From positions 3,472,001 through 3,536,000 of the forward strand of contig OY781043.1 in the NCBI GenBank assembly GCA_963676165.1: 64,000 nucleotides of DNA, in the 5' to 3' direction. A program made the position numbers and the translations under genes. The DNA comes from JAQIBY01 sp963676165. GTDB lineage: Bacteria; Bacteroidota; Bacteroidia; Bacteroidales; ML635J-15. Under the pieces are notes generated by a model. It was not told the DNA's origin and did not search any database. It worked only from the letters and a program-made list of their open reading frames with translations. Positions 27,101-34,939 of the stretch are shown here, piece by piece (position 1 is the stretch's first letter; every line of letters begins with the position of its first letter).

Positions 27101-27313
27101 AAATCATTAGCATTTAGAATGATTGGAGCACCAAGAGCATTATCTTTTTCATTACAAAATATAGTAGATAAAAATTTAAATCAATACTCATATCAAGATT
27201 TAAGAAAACTAATAAAAAATCTAACTAATCGAGATTGGGATGATTTGAGACCGACAAATTCATCTCTAGATGGTATGGAGTGGAAAAGAATAACGGAAAT
27301 ACTTGTCAAATAA
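24188..27313 (+). CDS. hamB: HamB, Hachiman superfamily 2 helicase
   Basis: DExH-box helicase partner of HamA, sensing abnormal DNA. Motif I is QMPTSAGKT near residue 313, motif II ILDEAHTIQ (DEAH) near 420, motif V ATTTIAEGVNFPV near 636 and motif VI IAGRAGR near 672, in Ski2-like style. N-terminal 300 residues are a helical region without obvious motifs, as in HamB; the C-terminus is helical and would carry the winged-helix/ratchet part. 1041 aa is in family range. All helicase motifs are intact, so the system looks functional. The stop is followed 20 bases later by the first attC-like palindrome. Confidence 0.93.
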   Translation: MNNIIDTILQKDTIISLLNESEKIYVFEQLGLPLSSELNNKELLRLAFFLSNSIFTNEADISSQTKEITYKLLKSCNIESVENAEPFYDIFGIEGIDSTNLYYFYLANLALKADKQICIRIDLKKFSVSTNENSNWKNRLLNKTIEAYILLVRKQNGFSDIEKALSIIEILKEEQNRYEETYLKQFSLANEVNEAYILLSIYHLSKAVVETANYLKNGYDYKERLDAVIRQHLDIAKKTAKNEHRLISLFNLFEFGLNSMYKNAIWTQTKFNDKIKELCKKKATSGILELLPSQQKALDNNLLNVAANVTVLQMPTSAGKTLLAEFNIIVTKALRADAKIIYIVPSRALVNQVYYDLKTDLESLGFAIEKTSSAIEIDPTEDSFLNGEEKIDILVSTPEKLDLLIRRKHTSVEDVSLFILDEAHTIQNGERGAKLELLLAILRRERPNAKYMLLSPFIKNAGDTITEWLGGGNSIAIDWKPSEKLILGINTHITPKRTKNEVHIEVLPSPYESVKPIGKTIISNPYTINSTGEKDKILEFSLNHFSESEKTFLVLCYGKGTANSRANFIYDKVSSYTPNDDVKLVKKFIDDEIGKQTTLSKVIEKGIVTHHSGMSDETKLLVEHLIREKQIQYVCATTTIAEGVNFPVSTVFFDDYRRGSYNKLDANDFWNIAGRAGRTLIDNYGKIILPFNSDTNIESAKNLISSSANVLSSSLAELFDNANIIEQKLNETNGLSELFRNYSSSLSPLIQYFVHLLTVGENEYYVSEIEDLFKDSLEYYLLDSEEKKERFISICKSIYLHIQSKFQDKGVLSFADKTGFSVPSVLNVMNQASQNPEIRDLNSWSKEQLFNKQNPSNLAEKIKVIAALRETQLGIEDSKTPFNPEVYAKIIIDWVKGNKLSNISDIHPAFRSSGQNEIETEKKITDFVKKMNDIRFKTSWGLSALEGIVKGNEEISDSYIPSLVYFGVDNEKSLAFRMIGAPRALSFSLQNIVDKNLNQYSYQDLRKLIKNLTNRDWDDLRPTNSSLDGMEWKRITEILVK

Positions 27314-27332
27314 AGAAATAGTAATCGCCAGC

Positions 27333-27464
27333 CCCTAACAATGGCTCATAGGCAATAGCGGGTGAATGCTCAATTCATAGGTTTGTAGCCCGCCCGAGCA
27401 TTTTCTCACTTTGAAAAGTAATACGCACGCAAACCGCTACTGCCCATAGCCGAGACCGTTAGCG
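27333..27464 (+). repeat. attC-like palindrome S1
   Basis: 132-bp imperfect palindrome between hamB and the hydrolase gene. It opens CCCTAAC and closes GTTAGCG, with inner arms ATGGCTCATAGGCAATAGCGG and CCGCTACTGCCCATAGCC pairing with bulges, plus an unpaired central part. Two close relatives lie at 35607-35733 and 43747-43876; they agree in arms and flanks and differ most in the loop. Outer complementary cores, mismatched stem and variable loop are the features of integron attC sites. Confidence 0.7.
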
Positions 27465-27487
27465 TTCATTATTAAAGACCAAATACC

Positions 27488-28813
27488 ATGACAAGAAAAT
27501 TAATAAAACTAAAATCCGTCATTCTAATAATTATCTTTTCAATGAATGGATGTGCCAATTCAGAGACTATAACTGGATATTGGACAGGAGTTATAGAAAT
27601 GAACAATAAAAAAGTAGATTTAGTACTTGACCTAAATTCCGAGAGACAAACATTTTCGAGTTATGACTTAATGCTATTAGAACAACCAATAAATAACCTG
27701 AAAGTAAACAATGGAAATGTCACTTTTTCATTTGTGCTTGATGTTGAAATGCATTTTAAAGGAGAATTAAAAAATGATGAAATTAACGGGACCGTTGAAA
27801 TGCAAAACGGACAGCCAAATATGAATATGACTTTTGATTTAACAAAACAACCCAAAACTCCAGAAAAGCCATATTCTGTTGAAAATTTGACAATAAAAAG
27901 CAAAAATATTATTCTGGTAGCTGATTATTACAAACAGAAAGCCAAAGGGAAATTCCCTGCAATAGTTTTATTACACGGGTCGTCAACGAATCTAAAAAGT
28001 GATTATTTATATGATGCTGACTATTTTGTCAAACAAGGATTTGAGGTTTTAATATTTGATAAACGGGGAAACGGAAAATCAACTGGTGAATATTCTACCT
28101 CAGATTATGAAGAAATAATTGACGATGCTATTGCTTGTTTGGAAATTCTCAACAAAAAAGAAAGTGTTGACAAAGACAAAATAGGTCTTTGGGGTTATAG
28201 CCAAGGGGCAATGCTTTTGCCAAGAATCGCATCGAAAACAGATATACCAAAGTTTCTTATTGCAAAGTCACCTGAAATAATTAGTGTAACAGAAGCTGCG
28301 GCATATTCTGACAGTTTAAGAGTTGTGAATTTCGGCAATTCAAATTTAAGTGGACAAATTGCGGCAAATAGCCATAGAGAAGTTGAGAAATTGATTAATA
28401 ATGGCGCAAATTGTAAGGAAGTTGAGAGCTATATTCAGCAAAACGCTCAAAAATACAGCTTCATGAACCAGACTGGATTATATAGCAGTTTAACCATTGA
28501 CAAGAATGAATTTGATGATTTCTATTGGAAAGGTAGGACTGAAAACTTTTATTCTTTCTGGAAAGAAATAAGAATACCAACTTTAGTATTATTAGGCGGA
28601 AGAGATGATTTAATCAACACAGAAAAAAATAAATTACTACTAAATAATTTGAGCAATGAATATATTGAAATTGTGGATTTTCCTTTAGCAAATCACCATT
28701 TGAAAAAGACATTTAATCCGACAATGGATAGTGAATTTGATTTTCCACGACTAATTGAGGGATATACTGAAAATGTTGAAAAATGGATTGAAAAAGAAAT
28801 AACGAAACGCTAA
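27488..28813 (+). CDS. Alpha/beta-hydrolase lipoprotein
   Basis: Probable envelope-anchored esterase or acyl hydrolase of unknown substrate. Lipoprotein signal with lipobox SMNGC at about 18-22. Residues 25-130 form a beta-rich domain (TGYWTGVIEMNNKKVDL). The hydrolase fold has LLHGSST (oxyanion region), nucleophile Ser in GYSQGA, Asp in LGGRDDLI and His in LANHHL, so the triad is complete. The stop codon TAA forms part of the CTAAC core of the next palindrome, exactly as cassette genes in integrons often end. Likely a self-contained cassette (S1 to S2). Confidence 0.85.
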   Translation: MTRKLIKLKSVILIIIFSMNGCANSETITGYWTGVIEMNNKKVDLVLDLNSERQTFSSYDLMLLEQPINNLKVNNGNVTFSFVLDVEMHFKGELKNDEINGTVEMQNGQPNMNMTFDLTKQPKTPEKPYSVENLTIKSKNIILVADYYKQKAKGKFPAIVLLHGSSTNLKSDYLYDADYFVKQGFEVLIFDKRGNGKSTGEYSTSDYEEIIDDAIACLEILNKKESVDKDKIGLWGYSQGAMLLPRIASKTDIPKFLIAKSPEIISVTEAAAYSDSLRVVNFGNSNLSGQIAANSHREVEKLINNGANCKEVESYIQQNAQKYSFMNQTGLYSSLTIDKNEFDDFYWKGRTENFYSFWKEIRIPTLVLLGGRDDLINTEKNKLLLNNLSNEYIEIVDFPLANHHLKKTFNPTMDSEFDFPRLIEGYTENVEKWIEKEITKR

Positions 28814-28864
28814 CAAAGAACCAAGTAAAAACGAATAAAAAATTTTCTTTTTAAAATGCCGTAA

Positions 28865-29833
28865 TTAAGAAGGAATCAAATGCGATTTAAAATTTGGATC
28901 ATATGGCTTTCCAGAATTTGCAATTGCAAAAGCTTGTTTTAAGAGTTTGTTTGTTACAGCAATCAGGGCAAGTTTTTTTGATTTTCCCTTATCAACAATT
29001 CGGTTATAAATAGCCTTGCAATGAGGATTGTTTTTGCATGCTGTAAAGCTACACATGAAGAGGTAATTTCTCATCCGCGCATTCCCTCTTTTGGAGATTC
29101 TAGAGCGACCTTTTACGCTAGATCCCGACGAGTATTCGACAGGAGAGAGTCCGAAAAATGCGGATAATTGTTTTGCATTATCAAACGTTTCAAATGCATT
29201 TGTACAAACAATAAGAAAAAGAGCTGTCTTTTTGCCGATGCCAGGTATTGATGTGATATTAGTAAGCATTTCCTGCTTGTTTTCTTTGATTCTGTATTCT
29301 AATTCAGACTCTAACAGGCTAATTTCATTTTTTAATAGTCTTAACTGTCGTTTTAAGGAGGTCACAACCTTTCCTTTGACACCTTTGTCTAACAGGCCTT
29401 GCAATTTATTTTTAAGAGCGGTGTTTTGTTTTAGATAAAGATTTATAGCAGAATGTAAATCTTTGCATTCTTCTATGTAATCTGGTTTAGGAGCCCATTT
29501 GCTTAATTTCTGTTCTTGTGCATATTTAACAATCATCTTTGCATCACTTTTATCTGTTTTATTGTGTTGCAATTTCATTTGAATAAACCGCTTAATTACT
29601 AGCGGATTAATTACAGAAACATTCACATGGTTTTCATAAAGAAAGATTGCAAGTTGTTGGTAGTAGCTGGCTGTATATTCCATAACGCACCAACTGTCTG
29701 GTGCTAAAAGCAGGACAAACTCAGCAAAGCCATTCTCGTTGTTTGAAAATTGCTTATGTCCCAATTTTTCATTCCAGACATCAAAAACATTTTTAGAGAT
29801 GTCAATCCCAATAAATTTTGTATTTTTATTCAT
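28865..29833 (-). CDS. IS110-family transposase (DEDD)
   Basis: DEDD-type recombinase with a RuvC-like N-terminal domain: FIGIDISKNVFDVW carries the first Asp, MEYTASY the Glu, and NKTDKSDAKMI the later Asp residues. The C-terminal transposase_20 domain holds the SIPGIGKKTA helix-hairpin motif and the conserved Ser region YSSGSSVKGRSRISKRGN. I place the start at ATG 29833 (MNKNTKF); an upstream in-frame extension to 29875 falls in the structured RNA region. About 322 aa, intact, so the element may be active. Family members use a bridge RNA to choose target and donor. Confidence 0.92.
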   Translation of the reverse strand: MNKNTKFIGIDISKNVFDVWNEKLGHKQFSNNENGFAEFVLLLAPDSWCVMEYTASYYQQLAIFLYENHVNVSVINPLVIKRFIQMKLQHNKTDKSDAKMIVKYAQEQKLSKWAPKPDYIEECKDLHSAINLYLKQNTALKNKLQGLLDKGVKGKVVTSLKRQLRLLKNEISLLESELEYRIKENKQEMLTNITSIPGIGKKTALFLIVCTNAFETFDNAKQLSAFFGLSPVEYSSGSSVKGRSRISKRGNARMRNYLFMCSFTACKNNPHCKAIYNRIVDKGKSKKLALIAVTNKLLKQAFAIANSGKPYDPNFKSHLIPS

Positions 29834-30040
29834 AATTATGATTTTAAAAAGAACGATGCTACTTGAATATAACAACCTGAAAACAGGCTTTATGCCCAGA
29901 GAACTAATCGTATTTAAGTAGCGAAAGAGTGGGGATCTTCAATGTTGACGTGTTTTTATGACACATTTTGTATAATGACCTTAATCCTCTCTTTCGTTCT
30001 TTTGATTATAATGTTTAAATATAATATTTTACAAATTTAG
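29834..30040 (-). ncRNA. Candidate IS110 bridge RNA region
   Basis: A 207-base non-coding stretch upstream of the transposase start. It folds: an outer stem GCTACTT / AAGTAGC (29858-29864 with 29916-29922), extended by AAT/ATT, encloses a hairpin CCTG-aaaa-CAGG at 29876-29887. The deleted IS copy has a comparable arrangement (hairpin AAGG/CCTT at 35429-35444 within CTACC/GGTAG at 35402-35470), with different bases but similar layout. Two sequence blocks, TCAATGTTGACG and CTTAATCCTCT, are kept at nearly the same spacing in both copies. Bridge RNAs of IS110-group elements are encoded in this position. Exact ends are not determined. Confidence 0.55.
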
Positions 30041-30154
30041 GAAGATGGCAGGGGAAGTGCTAAATATCAAGGTTTGTAACCCGCTCAAACTGCGTAGCGG
30101 TTTGACAGGAAATTACCACGCAATCTGCCACTACTCATACAATTTACCGAAATT
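30041..30154 (+). repeat. attC-like palindrome S2, right part (split by IS110)
   Basis: The left core CGCTAACAA is at 28808-28816, on the other side of the IS. The right part begins GATGGCAGGGGAAG and ends CTGCCACTACTCATACAATTTACCG. Its centre (about 30070-30145) matches the S4 site at 33476-33558 closely, including the hairpin-forming CAAACTGCGTAGCGGTTTG. With the IS removed, CTAACAA joins the right part to give an attC-like site of about 120 bp. Confidence 0.55.
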
Positions 30155-31345
30155 ATTGAAATAGCAAAAAAATATACTTCGGCTTTTATTTTAATCGTCT
30201 TTATTTTTTATTCTTGTCAGAATTTAAAACAAGCTGATAATGCATCTGATAAGCTTGCACAATTGGATACTGTTTCTACTGTAATTCCTATTCTTCATTT
30301 GAGTGGAAACCATTATGATAATGGATACCAACATGGTGCTTTGCTGAAAAATGAAATCAATGAGTTAATTGGATTGTGGAAAACTGATATTGAAAGCAGT
30401 TATAAAATACAGGCAAACGATTTTATTAAGACATTTCTTGATTCAACTGACTATATTTCAGCAATAAAAAAATGGTCTCCCAACTTGTTTGAAGAAATAA
30501 AAGGTATCAGTGACGGTTCTGGAATCGAATTTAATACAATATTTGCCTTTCAGCTAATTGACGAAATGTGGACAAATTCAAGATTAATTAAATTTCCACA
30601 TCATTGTACATCCGTTGGAGTAAATAATTTTAAGAAAGATAGTAGTTCTAATATTATTGCACAAAACATAGACGTTCCTCCTTTTTATCATGGATACGAA
30701 GTGCTATTAGATATAAAAACAGATAGCTCAAGAAAATTGGTTACAACTTTTGCTGGATACTTAGGAGCAAATGGTCTCAATAAATTTCTTGGAATTACTT
30801 GTAATTCATTAATGGACTTGAAAAGTTCTAAAGACGGGTTGCCAGTAAGTTGCGTTGTAAGAAGTGTCTTAGAGAAAAATTCATTCGAAGAAGCTGAAGA
30901 ATTCATTAGGGAAATAAAACATGCCTCTGGACAAAACTATATTGTTGGTTCCAATAAATACATAAAATCGTTTGAATGTGCTTCTGATACAGTAACAGAG
31001 TTCTGGCCTGATACGACGCACAACTATACTTATCATGCAAATAGTGCGCTGACAAATACATCATATCATCCATCATTTACTGAATATGTTAAGAATATTT
31101 TAAACTCTACACCTGAAGCTATAAGTTTTGGAGATTCAAGGTTAAAACTAATGGAAACAAGAATTAAAAGTAATCAATCCATTAATATGTCGACAATTGA
31201 AACTGTACTTTCTGAAAATCCTATTTGCAATGATAATACTTGGGTTTCCACAATCATGGAATTTAGTAGAAATTACAGTAAGTTAAAAATAAAGCCTGAA
31301 AATCCAGATTCTATAGAATATTTTGAACTAAAACTATTTCAATAA
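30152..31345 (+). CDS. C45/acyltransferase-like Ntn-hydrolase lipoprotein
   Basis: Resembles the acyl-CoA:6-aminopenicillanate acyltransferase / peptidase C45 family, Ntn hydrolases that mature by self-cleavage before a Cys. The likely nucleophile is Cys in PHHCTSVGVNNF; supporting motifs are GNHYDNGYQHGALL near the start, IAQNIDVP and GANGLNKFLGITCNSL. The obvious start (TTG at 30263) would discard an in-frame lipoprotein signal just upstream, YTSAFILIVFIFYSCQN. I extend the frame to it, but the only candidate starts are ATT or ATA (30152, 30155, 30161), next to the palindrome end. So the gene either uses a rare start or lost its ATG when the cassette joined. Stop lies next to S3. Confidence 0.7.
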   Translation: MIEIAKKYTSAFILIVFIFYSCQNLKQADNASDKLAQLDTVSTVIPILHLSGNHYDNGYQHGALLKNEINELIGLWKTDIESSYKIQANDFIKTFLDSTDYISAIKKWSPNLFEEIKGISDGSGIEFNTIFAFQLIDEMWTNSRLIKFPHHCTSVGVNNFKKDSSSNIIAQNIDVPPFYHGYEVLLDIKTDSSRKLVTTFAGYLGANGLNKFLGITCNSLMDLKSSKDGLPVSCVVRSVLEKNSFEEAEEFIREIKHASGQNYIVGSNKYIKSFECASDTVTEFWPDTTHNYTYHANSALTNTSYHPSFTEYVKNILNSTPEAISFGDSRLKLMETRIKSNQSINMSTIETVLSENPICNDNTWVSTIMEFSRNYSKLKIKPENPDSIEYFELKLFQ

Positions 31346-31349
31346 CATT

Positions 31350-31486
31350 GCATAACATTGGGTCGTAAAGCATGCGGGTTTTCGTGGTTTTCTGACAATT
31401 TTAGTTATCTTTAACTTTCGGTTTCGGGGGATACTGAAACGCGGCGAAATTCCCGCATAGCTTCATACCCAAGTACCGTTGTGTGC
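31350..31486 (+). repeat. attC-like palindrome S3
   Basis: About 137 bp, from ATAAC to GTTGTGTGC. Arms pair in blocks separated by bulges: TTGGGT (31358-31363) with ACCCAA (31467-31472), AAGC with GCTT, and TGCGGG (31373-31378) with CCCGCA (31452-31457). Sequence is unrelated to S1, but the architecture is the same. The preceding gene ends five bases before it. Confidence 0.65.
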
Positions 31487-31561
31487 AACCCCAAAAGAAG
31501 ATGAAAGTTCAGAAAACAATTAAAAATAAAACATATAAATATTATACACAACATATCCAAA

Positions 31562-32146
31562 ATGAGTGATTTTAAAACAACATTTGAAGATCTATTAAAC
31601 ACCTATTCTAAATTTCAAAAAGAAACTTTAAATGACGTTTTTTCATCATTAACAATAGTGAATGTTCCAAAGGGAAATAACATAATAAATCAAGGGGAAC
31701 CAGATACCAACGATTATTTTTTGTTGGGTGGGATTTTGCGTGAATATTTAATTGATGATAAAGCAAATGAAGTGACCCTAAACTTTTATAATAAAAATGG
31801 TATTATAACTCCAAATTTTTGCAGAGTTACCAATAATAAAAATATGTATTCTATTCAGGCATTATCAGAATGCACCATTGGGATTATTGAAGCCGTTGAA
31901 TTAGAAAGGAAAAGGACAGAAAATTCCGATTTCTCGCAGGGCACTGTATTGATGATTACTAAACTTTTTAAAGATAAGCTTCAAAAACAGATAGCTGATG
32001 TTACACAAACCGCTTCGGAAAAACTGGCTAAATTTCGTGATGAATTTCCAGGACTTGAAAATCAGGTGCAACATTCATATATAGCATCGTATCTAGGAAT
32101 AACCAATGTTTCGCTCAGCAGGCTAAGAAATCAAAAGGACTTGTGA
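31562..32146 (+). CDS. Crp/Fnr-family transcription regulator
   Basis: 194 aa: an N-terminal cyclic-nucleotide-binding-like beta barrel (VPKGNNIINQGEPDTNDYFLL ending in a short helix) and a C-terminal helix-turn-helix HSYIASYLGITNVSLSRLR at about 170-190. The arrangement resembles the short Bacteroidota Crp-like regulators that lack a strict cAMP-binding arginine motif, so the ligand is unknown. Carried with the next lipoprotein gene in one cassette between S3 and S4; it may control that gene. Confidence 0.85.
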   Translation: MSDFKTTFEDLLNTYSKFQKETLNDVFSSLTIVNVPKGNNIINQGEPDTNDYFLLGGILREYLIDDKANEVTLNFYNKNGIITPNFCRVTNNKNMYSIQALSECTIGIIEAVELERKRTENSDFSQGTVLMITKLFKDKLQKQIADVTQTASEKLAKFRDEFPGLENQVQHSYIASYLGITNVSLSRLRNQKDL

Positions 32147-32225
32147 TTTTTTATCATTTGTTAACGGAAAACTATATTGAATTCTAAATCTTTGCAAAAT
32201 AAATCTTTTAATAAAACGATTAAAA

Positions 32226-33380
32226 ATGCAAAAACGAGTTAATTTATTATTCATTATTGGAATTTTCACCATCCTTCATTCCTGCATGAACACGAAACAA
32301 TATTCTGTTAACCAAACAGCGTATCTTGGCGTTCAATCAAATCAAACAACTATTTATACAGACAAGGAATCAGACTGTTTTTATTCTCCTTTTAGTTTGG
32401 ACATCTCTCCAATGGAAAAATTAATGCTGATTGATTTTAAAGGAGATAGTTTGTATGAAACTATAGAATTGCAGGTTTTTGATGATTACCGGGGAAAAGG
32501 TGCAGCCGTAATTTTATATGGCAAAAATGGTATGAATGATGTTTATTTTACCGATTCTGTTTTTGTGAATCTTGCTCTTTTCCAGGGGCATTTGTCCATA
32601 GACAAACATATTGCCTATTCATTACAAACTACCGATTCTGGCCTTGATGCTTATGTTAAACTAAAAGATAAATTAGGAAGAAAAATAGAGGTTAAGGTTA
32701 AGGAAAGAAGCAATAAAAGTCCTAAAACTTCTTTTTTAGCTCCTATTGGAGGTATTATTAAAACGTTTACATTTTTCCCTTTATTCTACATGGAAGATTT
32801 TAACTTCGTAAAACGTTCAGGCACTGCCCTAACAGTTACTATTAACAATAAGGCTTTGCAAGCTTCAAAAATTCCTATTTTACTAAATGGTTCATTTGTC
32901 TACCTGTCGCGCTATTCAACAAAACCCGTTATTTGCTGTGTTAACGAACAATATACCGGGGAATTGAAACCTTTATTTCCGCTAAAAGACTATAGCTGCA
33001 AAGATGGAAATATGAATTATACGCTTGTTAACAACAATGGGCATTTAGAAATAAACAAAATCAATTGCAATGATTCAAAAAGTAATGTATCAGTTACTTT
33101 TTCTCCATCCATCCCCGATTTAATCAATTTAAAGAACGGCGCAAAAATATCTGGCAAATTTTCATTTGAGGTTGATTGTATTTCAGGAATAGTTGCCGGA
33201 GAATATCAAATAGTTAGAACAAATGAAAATTTATCTATTTCTATGTCCCCCAAAGAGGCATACTCTCCAATGAATGGGCATTTATGGGTTTTATCTTATA
33301 AATGGATAGCAAATATGCAATTTCATGAGAACGGCAAGGTGACAATGCAATCAAAATGGATTAATAGCAGTAGTATATAG
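32226..33380 (+). CDS. Hypothetical lipoprotein in regulator cassette
   Basis: 384 residues with a lipoprotein signal (lipobox ILHSC near residue 20) and mostly beta-strand-like sequence. A hydrophobic stretch APIGGIIKTFTFFPLFY around 175-191 could be a membrane-contact segment. Repeated Cys (PVICCVNE, YSCKDG, INCND, VDCISG) may form disulfides. No family recognised. It follows the Crp-like gene by 79 bases on the same strand and ends 33 bases before S4. Confidence 0.7.
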   Translation: MQKRVNLLFIIGIFTILHSCMNTKQYSVNQTAYLGVQSNQTTIYTDKESDCFYSPFSLDISPMEKLMLIDFKGDSLYETIELQVFDDYRGKGAAVILYGKNGMNDVYFTDSVFVNLALFQGHLSIDKHIAYSLQTTDSGLDAYVKLKDKLGRKIEVKVKERSNKSPKTSFLAPIGGIIKTFTFFPLFYMEDFNFVKRSGTALTVTINNKALQASKIPILLNGSFVYLSRYSTKPVICCVNEQYTGELKPLFPLKDYSCKDGNMNYTLVNNNGHLEINKINCNDSKSNVSVTFSPSIPDLINLKNGAKISGKFSFEVDCISGIVAGEYQIVRTNENLSISMSPKEAYSPMNGHLWVLSYKWIANMQFHENGKVTMQSKWINSSSI

Positions 33381-33412
33381 AATATTATGAAGTATTGTCG
33401 AAATATGGGCAG

Positions 33413-33566
33413 CAAACAACACCTTGTATAAGTAATGGTAGGTGATGTGGTAAACCAGCCTGCCGGCTGGCAGGTATCAAGGTTTGTATCTCGCTCAAAC
33501 TGCATAGCGGTTTGACAGGAAAGTGCCACGCAATCTGCCACTACTCACACAATCTACCGTCAGATT
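33413..33566 (+). repeat. attC-like palindrome S4
   Basis: About 150 bp starting AACAACACC. Left arm TTGTATAAGTAATGG pairs imperfectly with right arm CCACTACTCACACAA, then TACCGT. The centre holds a hairpin CCAGC...GCTGG and a block nearly identical to the S2 centre (CAAACTGCATAGCGGTTTGACAGGAAA). The end is less like GTTRGC than in other sites. Confidence 0.55.
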
Positions 33567-33836
33567 GTCTGACAACCTGAAACGGATTATAAATAGTGTG
33601 GAAATAAACAATTTAATAGAATACCTGACAGTCTTTTTTCTGTTTTTTGTTTGAAATTTGGTATTTTTAAGGCAAATAAATCAGGAAATAACGAAAACCA
33701 GGATAAAACAGGAATTTTTAATCCGGAAGATAAAGACCAACTTCTTTTTTACAAACTCTGTTTTTGAAATGTAGTTTTTAGACAGACTGCCGTTATGGCT
33801 CATTTAAAACCAAGTTTAAGCTCAAAACAAACACAA
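33567..33836. other. Intergenic, possible gene fragment
   Basis: A + strand stretch that could start at TTG near 33651 encodes about 38 residues (LKFGIFKANKSGNN...) and looks coding by composition, but has no start context and no known family. Probably the stump of a lost cassette gene. A TTTAAGCTCA at 33815-33824 is the inverted form of the repeats noted next. Confidence 0.35.
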
Positions 33837-33873
33837 TGTGAGCTAAAAAGATTATTTTTGTGAGCTAAAAGAT
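33815..33873 (+). promoter_or_regulatory. Candidate operator repeats before Fic gene
   Basis: TGTGAGCTAAAAAGAT (33837-33852) and TGTGAGCTAAAAGAT (33859-33873) are direct repeats 22 bases apart, two helical turns, ending 5 bases before the start codon; an inverted version TTTAAGCTCA lies at 33815. TGAGCTAAAAA also occurs upstream of the other Fic gene at 42615-42625. Both Fic proteins carry a winged-helix domain, so autoregulation at these sites is plausible. Confidence 0.5.
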
Positions 33874-33878
33874 AAAAT

Positions 33879-34919
33879 ATGATTAAACAAAGAGAACAGA
33901 AAATTATCGATTTCATTGAAAAGTCAGGAGAAAGCTCATCAAAAGAAATATTTGATGGTGTCGATATTTCTGTGAGTTATGCTACCCTAAAAAGGATTTT
34001 AACAAAGCTAATCTCAGAAAACTATATATCATCAACAGGACAAGGAAAAGGCACTAAATATATTCTCTCTCCGACTTTTAAAATTATTCAACCGATTGAT
34101 ATTGACGAGTATTACAAACAAGAAATAGACGAAAGAGATATTAAAGAAAATTTTGATTTTTCGATTATAAATGATGTTCTCACAAAAAATAACTTGTTTA
34201 CCGATAGTGAATTATCAAAGCTAAACAAGCTACAAACAAAGTTTAGCGAAAATATTTCTCAACTATCTGAAAGTGAATACAAAAAAGAATTTGAACGTTT
34301 AGCAATTGATTTAAGCTGGAAATCATCACAAATTGAAGGAAATACTTATTCTTTGCTTGAGACAGAAAAGCTTTTAAAAGAAAAAGAAACAGCTTCAGGA
34401 AAGACAAAAGAAGAAGCTACAATGCTTTTAAATCATAAAGATGCTCTTGATTTTATTGTTGACAATCCTGATTATCTTAATCCATTAGCTGTATCTAAGA
34501 TTGAAGATATTCACAGCATCTTGACAAAAGAATTAGATGTTGAAAGAAATTTACGAAAACGTCGTGTAGGTATTTCGGGCACAAATTATAGACCATTAGA
34601 TAATGAGTTTCAAATCAAAGAAGCTTTACAAGACACTTGTAATTTGATAAACAAAAAAGAAAGTATCTTTGAGAAAGCATTCTTAGCATTAGTTCTAATT
34701 TCTTACATTCAACCATTTATGGATGGAAACAAAAGAACAGCAAGAATAGTTAGTAATGCACTTTTAATGAATGAGAGATATTGTCCATTATCATTTAGGA
34801 CAATTGATTCGATTGATTATAAGAAAGCAATGCTATTATTTTACGAGCAAAATAACATATCAAATTTTAAAGAGATTTTTATAAATCAGTTTGTATTTGC
34901 TGTTAAAACATATTTTTAA
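33879..34919 (+). CDS. Fic protein with N-terminal winged helix; His replaced
   Basis: Domains: winged-helix DNA-binding domain at 1-65 (KSGESSSKEIFDGVDISVSY ... LISENYISSTGQGKGTKY), an inhibitory helix SSQIEGN (S-x-x-x-E-G-N, class II self-inhibition) at about 149, and the Fic core with IQPFMDGNKRTARI near residue 276. The canonical motif is HPFxDGNxR; here Gln stands where the catalytic His should be. ATP binding residues remain, so the protein may act mainly as a transcription regulator or have altered chemistry. 346 aa. It lies in a cassette between S4 and S5 and has repeat operators at its start. Confidence 0.85.
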   Translation: MIKQREQKIIDFIEKSGESSSKEIFDGVDISVSYATLKRILTKLISENYISSTGQGKGTKYILSPTFKIIQPIDIDEYYKQEIDERDIKENFDFSIINDVLTKNNLFTDSELSKLNKLQTKFSENISQLSESEYKKEFERLAIDLSWKSSQIEGNTYSLLETEKLLKEKETASGKTKEEATMLLNHKDALDFIVDNPDYLNPLAVSKIEDIHSILTKELDVERNLRKRRVGISGTNYRPLDNEFQIKEALQDTCNLINKKESIFEKAFLALVLISYIQPFMDGNKRTARIVSNALLMNERYCPLSFRTIDSIDYKKAMLLFYEQNNISNFKEIFINQFVFAVKTYF

Positions 34920-34939
34920 AAAAGATAAAAAAACGAAGC

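Larger units (their letters stand above)
28818..30040 (-). mobile_element. IS110-family insertion sequence (complete)
   Basis: About 1.2 kb. The left edge follows CGCTAACAAAG (28808-28818) and the right edge precedes GAAGATGGC. Comparison with the deleted copy at 34940-35606 fixes both ends to within a few bases: both begin after TAACAAAG and end before an AAGATGGC arm. No terminal inverted repeat and a short 3' side with a long 5' side of the transposase gene fit the IS110 group proper. The element splits an attC-like palindrome. Confidence 0.8.
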
